This document shows positions 16,120-27,035 of a stretch of DNA of 64,000 bases, one piece after another. Numbering within the stretch: position 1 is the first letter of the stretch; every line of letters begins with the position of its first letter. The DNA comes from Turnera subulata (taxonomy: Eukaryota > Streptophyta > Magnoliopsida > Malpighiales > Passifloraceae). The notes under the pieces are model-generated. The model was not told where the DNA came from and did no database searches. It worked only from the letters and a program-made list of their open reading frames with translations. Where the stretch lies: positions 276,952-340,951 of the forward strand of contig JAKUCV010002023.1 in NCBI GenBank assembly GCA_028386065.3, given 5' to 3'. The position numbers were made by a program, and so were the translations under genes.

Positions 16120-16690
16120 TACTATTTGTCTTCTAAAAAATTAAAATACCTCTGCATCAATTATAATTATATCCAAATTGATAAGCAAGTTTTCTAACTT
16201 TGTGTTTAAAAATACTCACTTGTGTGGTATGAAAACTACAAGCAGATGCAAATTAAATAGATATATTTAGCTATTCAATTCAAAAAATATTAGATTTAAT
16301 TAAAAGAGACTAAATGGCTTTTCTTGTACAAATTTTTAAAATTAGCATTTAATTAGTTGTAAAAAATAAAAAAGAAAAAAATTGGAAAATATAATTGCTA
16401 AAAATTTAGAAAATTAATAATACTCACTTGTGCATAAGTGACAATAGATACAAAATAAAGAGATTAAAAGAGTCTGGATAATAGAAAAACTCTAAGAAAT
16501 ACACAGTATTTTAAGAGAGTTGTGTGAGTAAGAAACTTTAAAGTTGAGGCAATATTTTTAAAAGCTAATTTTTGAATTATAATTTAAATCTTATCAATCT
16601 TACCAAAATATATCATAATTTGAATGAAAATCTGATAAAAATAAAAATCTTATCACTTAAAATTTGAAATTGTACTAGAGGGATGGACAA
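16120..16690 (-). repeat. Degenerate dispersed repeat, inverted relative to 52370-52930
   Basis: Shares ordered blocks with the reverse complement of 52370-52930: TATCACTTAAAATTTGAAATT, GCAATTGCTAAAAATTTAGA, CACTTGTGCATAAGTG and ATCCAAATTGATAAGCA, separated by diverged AT-rich DNA. No terminal repeats or coding capacity were found. It is probably an old non-autonomous element. Confidence 0.55.
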
Positions 16691-16835
16691 AAATCTAGAA
16701 AAGGATAATATGAATATAAATCTAAATATAATTTTCTTGGGTTTTTGTTAAACATATGTGTCAATAGAACATGTCAAATTTTAATTGTTTAAAATTACCC
16801 CAGAAAACTTCCATATGGCAATACAAAAACTATAA

Positions 16836-18513
16836 GGTAAAAAATTTTTTATGTCCTTCTACTTTATTGATTTCGCATTTGTTGTCCTCTTTCGTTTAAT
16901 TTCACTCTTAGTGTCCCTGAAGTCTTAATTTACCGGGTCATATTGTCCCTTTCACCCCCTATAGCAGGTGAGTTGCCATAATACTGACATGTATTTTGTG
17001 GGACCTATAGAATATCAATTTTTAATTATTTTTAATTATTTATTTTTTTCAAATTCATTTTTTCAAAATAAGTCTTTATTCTTTTTCTTCTTTTATTTTT
17101 TTTTTGAAAATCACAACGCTACTGACATGTGATCTGTCCGTTTGATAATTTTTTTCTTTTGTTTCCAAAATTTTATTCCTAAAATTTTATTTAAATTAAA
17201 TAAATTATTTTTATTATTATCTGGTAAGGGAAGCCTGTTCGAAACGATGTCAGTGTTTTTAAAAGAATTATAAAGTAAAAAAAGTAACTAAATCTTATAA
17301 AAAGATCATCTTGAGCAAAATCACCGTAACTCAAATTCCAAACCAAACATAACCGCTTGCTTTCTCCAACAAATTTACAACGCCCTGTCTCTTCCTCGCT
17401 ATAGAGATTCCCGACCCAGACCAATCCCTATCCGAACACAATGGACAACTGATCCATGGAGTTCAACAAGGAGAGCAGCAGTGGCATCGCCCTCCACCAT
17501 CTGAATCCCCACGCCGGACATCCAACACCGCTACCAAGTCAACCAGAGCTCGACGGCCCGTCGCCAGAGATATTAGTACTGTGACCCTTAGCAGCACCAG
17601 ATAGATCTTATAACCCCTCCCCCGCGGTGACAATGGCAGAGCCCGGCGACAATCGGTTTTGGTTTTTTTTTTTTTACATTAATAGGTTTTTGTTTTTAAA
17701 TTGGTTAGGGGGTTGGATTGCATAGGGGTGGTGGTTTTGCTTTGGATCTTTGGCTACTAGGTACTGAAGATGTGGGGAGTTTGTGGTGGTGGCGGCGGTT
17801 CTACCCCAGAGGCTTAGGCTTGAAACTGACTGGGTTTGTAAGCGAGGTGCTGATGAGTTGGAAAGACATCCCAATTTTGAGCTAATTCTTGGGCAGTGAC
17901 TATTGGGTGTGCATGTGTTTGCCTATTTCTAAGATGAAGTAGACCCTTGTTGGAGAAGATGAAGCCCAACAAGAACCCAGAAGAATCAGTCTTTTATGCA
18001 ATCAGGGAAGAGCTTGTATTAGTGCTTGGTGGCGGCGATAGTAGTGTGCTTATTTTAATTGTATCCGATTTGTATAAGGAGAGGGCATTCGGCGTATTCA
18101 GGTTTTCCAGCGAGATACTCGTTGGAATCGCTGGATGTGGAGGTGGAGGGGGGAGGATGGGGGAGAGGAAGGGAAAAATAATGTTTTTGATATTTAATTG
18201 AAATAGATTTTAGGAATTAAATTAGGGAAAAAAAGAAAAGAGAAAAAAGAATAAAAAATAGAGAATGGTGTGGGTCCTACGAGACCTTAAAATAAGATTT
18301 ATCAAATCTAAATTTGGGAAAAGAAAAAAAGTAAAAGGTGTGGGCCCCACATACACGTGTCAGCTCCAGAGCTATCAACCTGCTGCAGCAGGTAAAAAGG
18401 ATCACGTGACTCGGTAAATCAAGAATTGAGGGGCGACATGAGTGAAAAAAAACGAAGAGGGACAACAAAAGCGAAATCGATAAAGTGGAGGGACAGAAAA
18501 AAACTATTTACTC
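16836..18513. mobile_element. Mutator-like element with TIRs and 10-bp TSD (possible Pack-MULE)
   Basis: The ends are inverted repeats of about 150-170 bp: left 16836-17000 matches the reverse complement of about 18350-18513 through the blocks CTTTATTGATTTCGC, TTTGTTGTCC, TTAATTTACCGGGTCA and GCAGGT. Both sides carry the same 10 bp, AAAACTATAA (16826-16835 and 18514-18523), in the size range of Mutator target duplications. The interior at 17400-18180 is much richer in GC than the arms and has short open frames on both strands, which would fit captured gene fragments. No transposase is present, so the element is non-autonomous. Confidence 0.75.
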
Positions 18514-18523
18514 AAAACTATAA

Positions 18524-20904
18524 TCCTATGCATCAATACTTGAGAATGAGGCTTAACAGAAAAAAGAAAGTAGTTATTATTTGTGATTGGAAATTAGTTC
18601 AACCCCACTTTGCCTCCAAGTTTCCGCCCACTCCAAGTACCATGCCTTTTGCATGTCTTTAAGGGGTTGAGGGTACCATGCCTTTGGCATTGTTTAGGGT
18701 TCAGCCCCATGTTTGTCTTCAGGTTCCTGACCATTCCAAGTGTCATGGCACTTGTTAGTGTTTTGCTATCATGGAAACACTTCGCTCTTAGATGGTAGTA
18801 ACACCTAGATGGAAGCATCTTTCTCTTGGGTGGCAGCAACTCCGCTCTTAGGTGGCAGCACTCTACCTTTATATGACGGCTTCCTCACTATTAAATTACA
18901 GCATTTTACCTTATATGGCGGCAACTCTGCTCTCAAGTGGCAGCATTCTGCTCTGGGGTGAACTAGGAGTCAGAGCTTCCGGAACTCTCATAGTCCCTTA
19001 GCGCTGCTCCTTTAAAGTCCATGTTGACCTCTTTTAGGGTCATTACACCACTCAATGAGGTTTCTATTTTAGACGTCTTTTGGGCCACTCTATGAGGGCA
19101 ATAGTATTTACAGACCCTTTGTCTCGGTCACTCCTAGGGCCTTTAGTATTTATAGACCCTTGGTCTATTTGTTGAGGGTTTGGGACAATGAGGGGAGCTC
19201 TTTATTTTGTCCACACTGAAGTACGACCTCTTCAGCATTTTTTTCCCTAGGGTTGCAATGCAATGTCATGCGAATGATTAAACTAATTATGCAAATGCAA
19301 ACATAACTACATGAACCTATATGAACCTAATATGACTGAATGCAAAGTAAATGGGGAATATTCTCCTTATTTGACATTTCTTTTCTGTAGTCTATATCTT
19401 ACACCTCGGTGTTCTTCCCGTCTACTCGGGGGTTGAGTTGCTCATTGGTCTTTGGGTTTCTTCCTGGCTTTGGCTTTGGAGCTTCCGGGACCATTCGCTT
19501 TTTGTGGCATTACTTTGGGCTTTTTGCTTTTTTCGTCCCGCTCCCAAGTTTTATCTTGTGCTTCCGTTATACAGGAAATTGGTTATTGCTCACTTTCTTT
19601 GAGATTTTTCTAGTCATCCCGTGTTGTTCTTTAGCAGTGCACATGTATTGGGCATAACTGTTCTCACCTTTGATTGATATTTGACTGTTTACTGGGTACC
19701 TCTTCTTCCGAGCAGCTATTTTTGTTTGACAAAATTCTTGAGTTCTTTTAGCAGGGTTCCTCTCCAAACTTTTGAATGACTTTCATAAAAGCATTTAAGA
19801 CTACTATACCATCAAAGTTGAAAATTTACTTCTCTTTTCAAGGTCTTTGAATTTTTCTTTGACCCTTTGTGGGGTTTACTTCAGTAGTCATTTGTTGTTG
19901 GCTATCAGCTAAGAAACTTTTCTTGTTGTGCTGGTGGACTATTGCTAGAACGCTACCTGTCCACTAAATCATCAGAGTTCGGGCAGCTGGGTTGGGCGAT
20001 TACTTGTTTTGTTCCAGTATGCCATTTTTTACTTCATTTTCTTCATATGTCGCTTTTGGTTCATTTTTCTTCCTTTTTCACTTTAACAATGGCATTTTCC
20101 AGGTATGATTTCTTTGTTCTCTCATACTTTTCTTTAAGAATGACTCGTCCATTTGTATATGCATCTGTTTAGGATCTTTGTGATTGGCTTTAACAGTGGA
20201 ATGCCTGAGTGTGACTGTTTTGAGTTTTGCCTATTCTGGTCCAGCCTACCTCAGGAACAGCTCTTTTTTTTCATATACCTATCACCCTCACTCCCACAAG
20301 CACTTACTTTTGCCCATGGTCCACTCCCGTCTTTCTTATAGGCGACAACTCTATCCCAAACTCCTTGTCCTTCACTTTCACCCCTTAAGTTTCATCCTGA
20401 AAATCTTTGTGATCCATATACTCCCTGGAAGCATTGTTACTTTGTTACTACTAGCAGATTGGCTTAAGAAAGAATATTAGGAAGGAGGCCTAAAAATTAA
20501 TTTGCGCCTAATAGGTTCAGAGGCTGGTTCACCACCAAAATGAGCACTCGTGTTCTTCTTGGGTGAAGCATGGAGCCAGTTGCCTTAAGGCGTATCTATT
20601 AGGTTTAGTTCCTCAGCATCTACTATAGCACAATCCTATCAATATGCCCTAAGCACCCACAGTAGAAGAAAAATAACGACAACCTCTCATACTTGAAGTA
20701 CACCCATATATACTCTTCCAATTTTCATCAATAAGTGAGCCTCGGACTAGAGTTTTTCGAACATCAAATAGGTTTCTGAAACGAATATATTTCCCCCGTT
20801 TTAGAATGCAACTATCCTCAAGCCTTGGGAAACCCCATTCTTACTTGCCGAGGCCTTAACTAGTTTCTCCATGGGGCTAGTTAAAAGGTATATCTTACAT
20901 TCGG
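18524..20904. other. Unidentified sequence with a degenerate GGTGGCAGCA repeat
   Basis: At about 18780-18960 short variants of GCTCTTAGGTGGCAGCA recur five or six times with irregular spacing. The rest (18960-20900) is moderately AT-rich, with short frames and no domain I recognise. It may be an old transposon remnant. Confidence 0.4.
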
Positions 20905-23857
20905 TGTAACAGCCCGGGTAAAAATTTGTATTTTTACCGGGACTGTAAAACTCTTTGTACAGTAATTTACCATGTAAAAATAATCTTGGGTAATTATTTC
21001 AGGGTAAATTATGCATCGGATTCCAAAACCGAGCTCTGTCCCATGCTCGGGATTTTTCTACAGATTTTACGGACCAAGTTGGGATTTTTCGGGTCCAGGA
21101 ATCTCGAGAAAAGTAATGTTTGACCTCGAATTATCGGGCCAGAAATAAAGTCAAAGGGGCATTATAGATATTTTCTGGTCCGAACGGGATACGACTGCAT
21201 GATTCAGTCACGCAGCCGCCTTCTCCTGTGTGCCCGTGACTTGTTTTCCCTGTGTAAATAGGTTCCAGCATGATTTTCTTTTTCTTACCCGTGTTCCTGC
21301 CCTCCCTGCATTAACACCATACCACACCCTTGCCTCCATCTTCACCCTCTCCTCATACTCCCTGCAAAAAAAAAGACCAATAAGCCCTCTACACTGCCTC
21401 TGCTTAGTTTCCCCAGTTTATACAAAACACAAAAAAAAAAGAAAAAGAAAACAAACAACCCGAGCCACCACCACACGCGTCTGCCGCCACCTAGGACCAC
21501 CGTCACCACCGCGCCATCCTTTCCTCCTCCTCTCCCTATCTCTTTTTTCGCCACCGTCCACCTTACGCGCAACGGCCGGGTCGTGGCTCCACCATCTGCA
21601 ACTGCAGATCCGCCGCCTCGCCAGCCCTGCCACCCGACGACGACGCTGAGCAGTGCCGCGTCGTTCGTCTTCTTCCCCGCGACGACCACAGCTCCTGCCA
21701 CCAGTCGCCACCACCTTCCTCTCCTATGCCTCCCTCGCTCACCGCCGCTGCAAGACGCTGTTGTTCTCACGCCGTCAGTCCGTGCCTGCAGCAGCCTCCC
21801 TTCATCCTCGCGTGCGCCGCCGCCTCGCTGCAACTAGGTGAGTTGCGGGTTGAAGAAACCCGTATGGTCGGGCGGGTCGACCCAGTAGCATAAGGTTTGA
21901 CCCGGGTCTGCTAGGTTTTGAGATGGGCTGGGGTGTTTTGGGCCGGGTGTAGATTAGGAGCTAGGCCAAGCCTTGGTTCGGGCCTCTACATGGGCCAGCG
22001 CCTGGGCCTCAGCTTGAGGTCTGGGCCTGGTGCTGTGCAAGGCCTGACTGGCACTATTCACGGGCCCAGTCCAGTAAAAAAAAGAAGAAAAGAGAAAATA
22101 AAATTCTGGAAAAAAAGGAATAAAATAGAAAATAATAATAATAATAAGGAGTAATACTTGGAAAAGATTATATAGTATATTATATGGAAATAAATGAAGT
22201 AATTATTTTGTTATAATATTTTCAAGGAAATAAGATAATTATAACATGATTGTAGTAAATATTCTTAAGGATATATACTATGTAAATACCGGGAAATATA
22301 TATGTGTGACTAATTTCTAAAAAGGTTATTTTATTATAACCATAATTTTTGGAAAAGAAAATAAGTGGTAGTAATAATTATTTTTATCAAATATTTTGGA
22401 AAGTACATACTTAAGGAAAATAAAAATGGAAAAGGTATTATCAAAGTGAATACGTATCGGAATAATAACCGGGCATCAGTATGGTATTTTTGACACTTGT
22501 AAATAAATGGTGAATTATGATGATAATGGGAATTACCTGGGGGAGTACCGAGTTGGTCCATTAAATATTTTACGGCTTACAGTAATAGTCAAGCATTTGT
22601 ATATCATCTTATGTGTGCATAAATTGTTGTTTGATATAGGAATTGATAGCGAGCAGTACCCTGAGGAGCCTGAGCCTGAACATTTCGAGGACTATCAGGG
22701 ATAGGAAAAATCGGCTAAGGTGAGGATAAGTAAATATTTATATACTGCCCGTAGTACCAAGTTGCTGCTTGTTTATTATGTGTGTTATATGCTTGAATAA
22801 TTCTTTGTGGCTGTGAATGGCTTGTTGTGTGATGAATTAAATTGAAGTTTGATGCTGCTGATGATGTTGAAAATAATGTTACCGTTGTTGTTATTGATGA
22901 TATTGGAAATGTTGATATAAGTAAGTCTATTACTGTTGCTGTTGACTGTGAGGATTGTGTGAGTTGAGTACCGAGGGTACTGGTATGAGATAACAGTTGG
23001 AATAAGTTGTAATTATCCAGACGAGCAGAGAGGCTGTGAGCCTGCTCGGGATAATGAGATAATGGTAGGGTAATAGAAATTAAGTAACTAGATGAGGGTA
23101 AAGAAATAATAAAACTAGATACACTTAGACATCTAGTAAGTCACAGTTGGATGTTGGAACAGCCAGATGCTAGTCTTATTTTTATGGTGTTGGGGGAGAG
23201 TGTGCTTGGGGTCTGCTCCCTGTCTGTACCAATTTTTATTTTAGGCGCTGGGGCAGAGTGTGCTTGGGGTCAGGTACCAGGGCGGGGTCCATGGGCTAGC
23301 TAGCTTGACTACTAGGCGACGGCCACCATTTAATTTGTGATAGGGGCCTTGATAATAAAATTGGTTTAGCGTGTCTAGATTCACAAAGTGTGTTATTTGA
23401 GGTTCGTGAGAACCTTAGTTATTTGTTGTTGGTGTGTCTTGGTTATTTTCGGATGCTTGTATATGTATGTTTGCTTATGGATTTTACCCGGTGAGCACTT
23501 CGGACTCACCCCTCGCCTGCGTGACCTGGTCGTGTAGTTTGATTGTGCGTAGTCCAGGTACGTTCGAGGCAAGCTGTGGCGCACCCTCTGCCAGGCCCCG
23601 ATCCATCCTGCGTTGCATCACTATCATATGGTTGCTTATTGTTGTATTGTATTAAGACTTCCGCTGCTTGCATTTTACTACTCAATTCTGATGCTTGTTG
23701 TAATAATGTTTCCGTGCCGGGACAAGTACTGTTGATGTATTATATACTGTTGTTGTATTACTGTTGGCTTGTGATATTACCGTTGTGATTTCTGTAATAA
23801 ATAGTAGGTCCCACATGTTTACTGTGTATGACGGTAAATACGGTTCGGGGCGTTTCA
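20905..23857 (+). repeat. Element B 5' LTR
   Basis: TGTAACAGCCCGGG to GGGGCGTTTCA. Contains the TTTACC...GGTAAA hairpin (20966-21008), GACTG-N7-CAGTC after the TCTGGTCCG block (21193-21209), a GC-rich first exon ending CAACTAG|GTGAG (donor at 21838), the small exon 22640-22719, a GGGAG...CTCCC repeat near 23185, and paired hairpins at 23490-23510 and 23517-23537. It lacks 34 bp present in the 3' LTR near 23267. Confidence 0.94.
22640..22719 (+). other. LTR-embedded leader exon (B 5' copy)
   Basis: Acceptor TTTGATATAG before it, donor CTAAG|GTGAGG after it, 80 nt. Frame: I-D-S-E-Q-Y-P-E-E-P then an acidic tail and stop. The inferred upstream intron is 802 nt. A downstream intron of 1,245 nt would span the LTR end and primer site to the acceptor ATATAG at 23964, ten bases before the gag start. 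Confidence 0.6.
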
Positions 23858-23860
23858 TTT

Positions 23861-23872
23861 TGGTAGCGGAGC
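23861..23872 (+). other. Primer binding site of Element B
   Basis: TGGTAGCGGAGC, 3 bp after the LTR, complementary to the initiator-Met tRNA 3' end with two differences. Confidence 0.8.
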
Positions 23873-23974
23873 AGGCTGTAGGTCCTTGGTTGTTGTTTGA
23901 TTGTTTGTGCATGACCTGCTTCACATGTTATAAATATGATACTCATGCATACATCTTCATATAGGTAGGACGAG

Positions 23975-24529
23975 ATGGATCCGGCTGAGGGACACCAGCA
24001 TGCCGCCCAACAGCACTTGGAAGAGGACCAAGTGTCAATCGGTCAACCGCATGCATATGTAGAAGAACCACATGTCTACGATGGGGTACCGGGTATGCCA
24101 TACCAGATGTCCCTGCAGATGATGCACATGATGACACAGATCCTTCATCGACAGACAGCTGGGGGACCAGTCGAAGACCCTATTTTTACCATGCTATCTG
24201 AGCTTGGAGCTGAGCCATTCTCAGGAGCGACTGACCCTCGTGAGGCGGACGAGTGGTTACGTCAGATCACCAGGGTCATGCTTAAGATCAAGTGCACAAC
24301 TGACCAGTGGGCGAACTATGCCGCTTCTCTTTTCCGTGAGGAAGCAGCAACATGGTGGGAATCTACTATAAGAGACCTGCCGAAACTAGTGGTGATGCCA
24401 TGGGCTGAGTTCACGGCCATGTTCAAGGACAAGTTCATTACTGAAGAATTTCAGGAGCGCATGCAACGCGAATTCCTGGAATTGCGCCAGGATGGTATGA
24501 CCGTGACAGAGTACAAGAGGAAGTTTGAC
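23975..24529 (+). pseudogene. Gag N-terminal part of Element B, cut by a transposon
   Basis: Starts MDPAEGHQHA, matching the gag start of A. It reads through the retrotransposon gag region (AATWWEST, E-F-x-x-M-F-K-D-K-F) for exactly 185 codons, then hits the terminal repeat of the inserted transposon. The frame resumes correctly at 27036 when one copy of the 10-bp target duplication is removed, so this gag was uninterrupted when the transposon arrived. Confidence 0.93.
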
Positions 24530-27025
24530 GGGAAAAGCCCACCGGGAGTCCTATAATTTATTTCCAAATCCCATTTGAGTCCTATAACTCTTAAAGGATC
24601 TATTGGAGTCCTATACCATTCCAAAACATTACCAAAGAAGTCCCCGTCCATCTTTCCGTTAAATTTTCTCTTATCTTTAAGTACTTTTAGTCCCTATAAG
24701 TATACATAATATTATTTTAGTCCTTAAAATTTTCAAAAGTTTTTGTTAGAATCCTTTAAAAAATAATAAAAAATAAAAAAGGAGGACTCAAACCACTAAA
24801 TGCACATTATTACATATATTGGATTTTAAGGTTACAAATTTAGGATAAAAAATGAAGTAGTAAGCCAAACATACTAAATCCTAACATTGTAAATTCTAAA
24901 CCCCAAAACCAAAAGCACCAAATTCAGAAATTTTAAATTTTATATCATAAATCTCTAAATTTTAAATCTTAAAAACCTTAAACACTAAACCATACATCCT
25001 AAAATCCTAAATTCTAAAACCAAAACCCTAAATTCTAATCTCTAAAAATCTTAAACCCTCATTCTTATATCGTAAACCCTAAAAACCAAAAATCTTAAAC
25101 TCTAAACCCAAAAATATTAAAACACTAAATCCTAAATTCTAAATCCTAAACCTCAAAATATTAAATCTTATACTCTAAAAACTCAAACACTAAACCCTAA
25201 AATCCTTAACTTCATATCATAGACCTCTAAACTCTAAATCCTAAAAAACTCAAATCCTAATCTTTAAACCCTAATAACCTAAAATTCTAAACTTTAAATC
25301 CCAAAATTTTAAACCCTAAACCCTAAATTCTTATCCAAAAAATATTAAACCCCTAATCATAAAAAACCTTAAAACCTACACCCTAACACCCTAAACCCTA
25401 AACCCTAAACCCTAAATCCAAACCCTAAATTCTAAAACCCTAAACACTACAGCTTAAACCCTAAACCCTAAAATCCTAAACCATAAAATCATAAAACCCT
25501 AAACCCTAATAACCTAAAATCCTAAACTTTAAATCCCAAAATTTTAAACCCAAAACCCTAAATTCTTATCCAAAAAATATTAAACCCCTAATCATAAAAA
25601 ACCTTAAAACCTACACCCTAACACCCTAAACACTAAACCCTAAACCCTAAACCCTACAGCTTAAACCCTAAACCCTAAAACCCTAAACCATAAAATCATA
25701 AAACCTAAAACCCTAATAACCTAAATTCCTAAACTTTAAATCCTAAAATTTTAAACCCTAAACCCTAAATTCTTATCCAAAAAATATTAAACCCCTAATC
25801 ATAAAAAATCTTAAAACCTACACCCTAACACCCTAAACCCTAAACCCTAAATCCAAACTCTAACCCCTAAACCTACACCCTAACACCCTAAACCCTAAAC
25901 CCTAAATCTAAACCCTAAACCCTAAATTCTAAAATCCTAAACCCTACAGCTTAAACCCTAAACCCTAAAACCCTAAACCATAAAACCATAAAACCCTGGG
26001 TTTAGGGTTTTATAGTTTTACAGTTTAGGGTTTAGAGTTTTAGGGTTTTAGGGTTTAGGGTTTAGGGTTTTATGATTTTATGGTTTAAGGTTTTAGGGTT
26101 TAGGGTTTAAGCTGTAGGGTTTAGGGTTTTAGAATTTAGGGTTTAGGGTTTGGATTTAGGGTTTAGGGTTTAGGGTTTAGGGTGTTAGGGTGTAGGTTTT
26201 AAGGTTTTTTATGATTAGGGGTTTAATATTTTTTGGATAAGAATTTAGGGTTTAGGGTTTAAAATTTTGGGATTTAAAGTTTAGGATTAGGTTATTAGGG
26301 TTTAAAGATTAGGATTTGAGTTTTTTAGGATTTAGAGTTTAGAGGTCTATGATATGAAGTTAAGGATTTTAGGGTTTAGTTTTTGAGTTTTTAGAGTATA
26401 AGATTTAATATTTTGAGGTTTAGGATTTAGTGTTTTAATATTTTTGGGTTTAGAGTTTAAGGTTTTTGGTTTTTAGGGTTTACGATATAAGAATGAGGGT
26501 TTAAGATTTTTAGAGATTAGAATTTAGGGTTTTGGTTTTAGAATTTAGGATTTTAGGATGTATGGTTTAGTGTTTAAGGTTTTTAAGATTTAAAATTTAG
26601 AGAATTATGACATAAAATTTAAAATTTCTGAATTTGGTGCTTTTGGTTTTGGGGTTTAGAATTTACAATGTTAGGATTTAGTATGTTTGGCTTACTACTT
26701 CATTTTTTATCCTAAATTCGTAACCTTAAAATCTAATATATGTAATAATGTGCATTTAGTGGTTTGAGTCCTCCTTTCTTATTTTTTATTATTTTTTAAA
26801 GGATTCAAACAAAAACTTTTGAAAATTTTAAGGACTAAAATAATATTATGTATACTTATAGGGACTAAAAGTTCTTAAAGATAACAGAAAATTTAACGGA
26901 AAGATAGACGGGGACTTCTTTGGTATTGTTTTGGAATGTTGTAGGACTCCAATAGATCGTTTAAGAGTTATAGGACTCAAATGGGATTTGGAAATAAGTT
27001 ATAGGACTCCCGGTGGGCTTTTCCC
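24530..27025. mobile_element. Fold-back transposon made of telomere-like repeats (MULE-like)
   Basis: A 2,496-bp insertion bounded by inverted repeats (left GGGAAAAGCCCACCGGGAGT, right its reverse complement) with an identical 10 bp, GAAGTTTGAC, on both sides (24520-24529, 27026-27035). The duplication is 8 bp if the flanking C/G is counted in the TIR. Beyond about 350 bp of unique TIR, the arms are dense degenerate CCCTAAA (left) and TTTAGGG (right), meeting head to head near 25996. The left arm is longer (about 1,470 against 1,030 bp) because one segment of about 210-240 bp is present three times (near 25270, 25510, 25717) and once on the right (26181-26305). No coding region. End bases and TSD size suggest a non-autonomous Mutator-like element. 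Confidence 0.9.
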
Positions 27026-27035
27026 GAAGTTTGAC

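Noticed and set aside
21342..21841. Several overlapping frames in the B LTR leader
   Set aside because: Frames on both strands are open at once, a sign of composition bias. Only the frame entering the micro-exon was kept as a weak hypothesis.
25380..26180. True interstitial telomere or chromosome-fusion scar
   Set aside because: Head-to-head telomere repeats can mark a fusion, but here they sit inside terminal inverted repeats with a 10-bp target duplication within a retrotransposon gag gene, so a transposon explains them.
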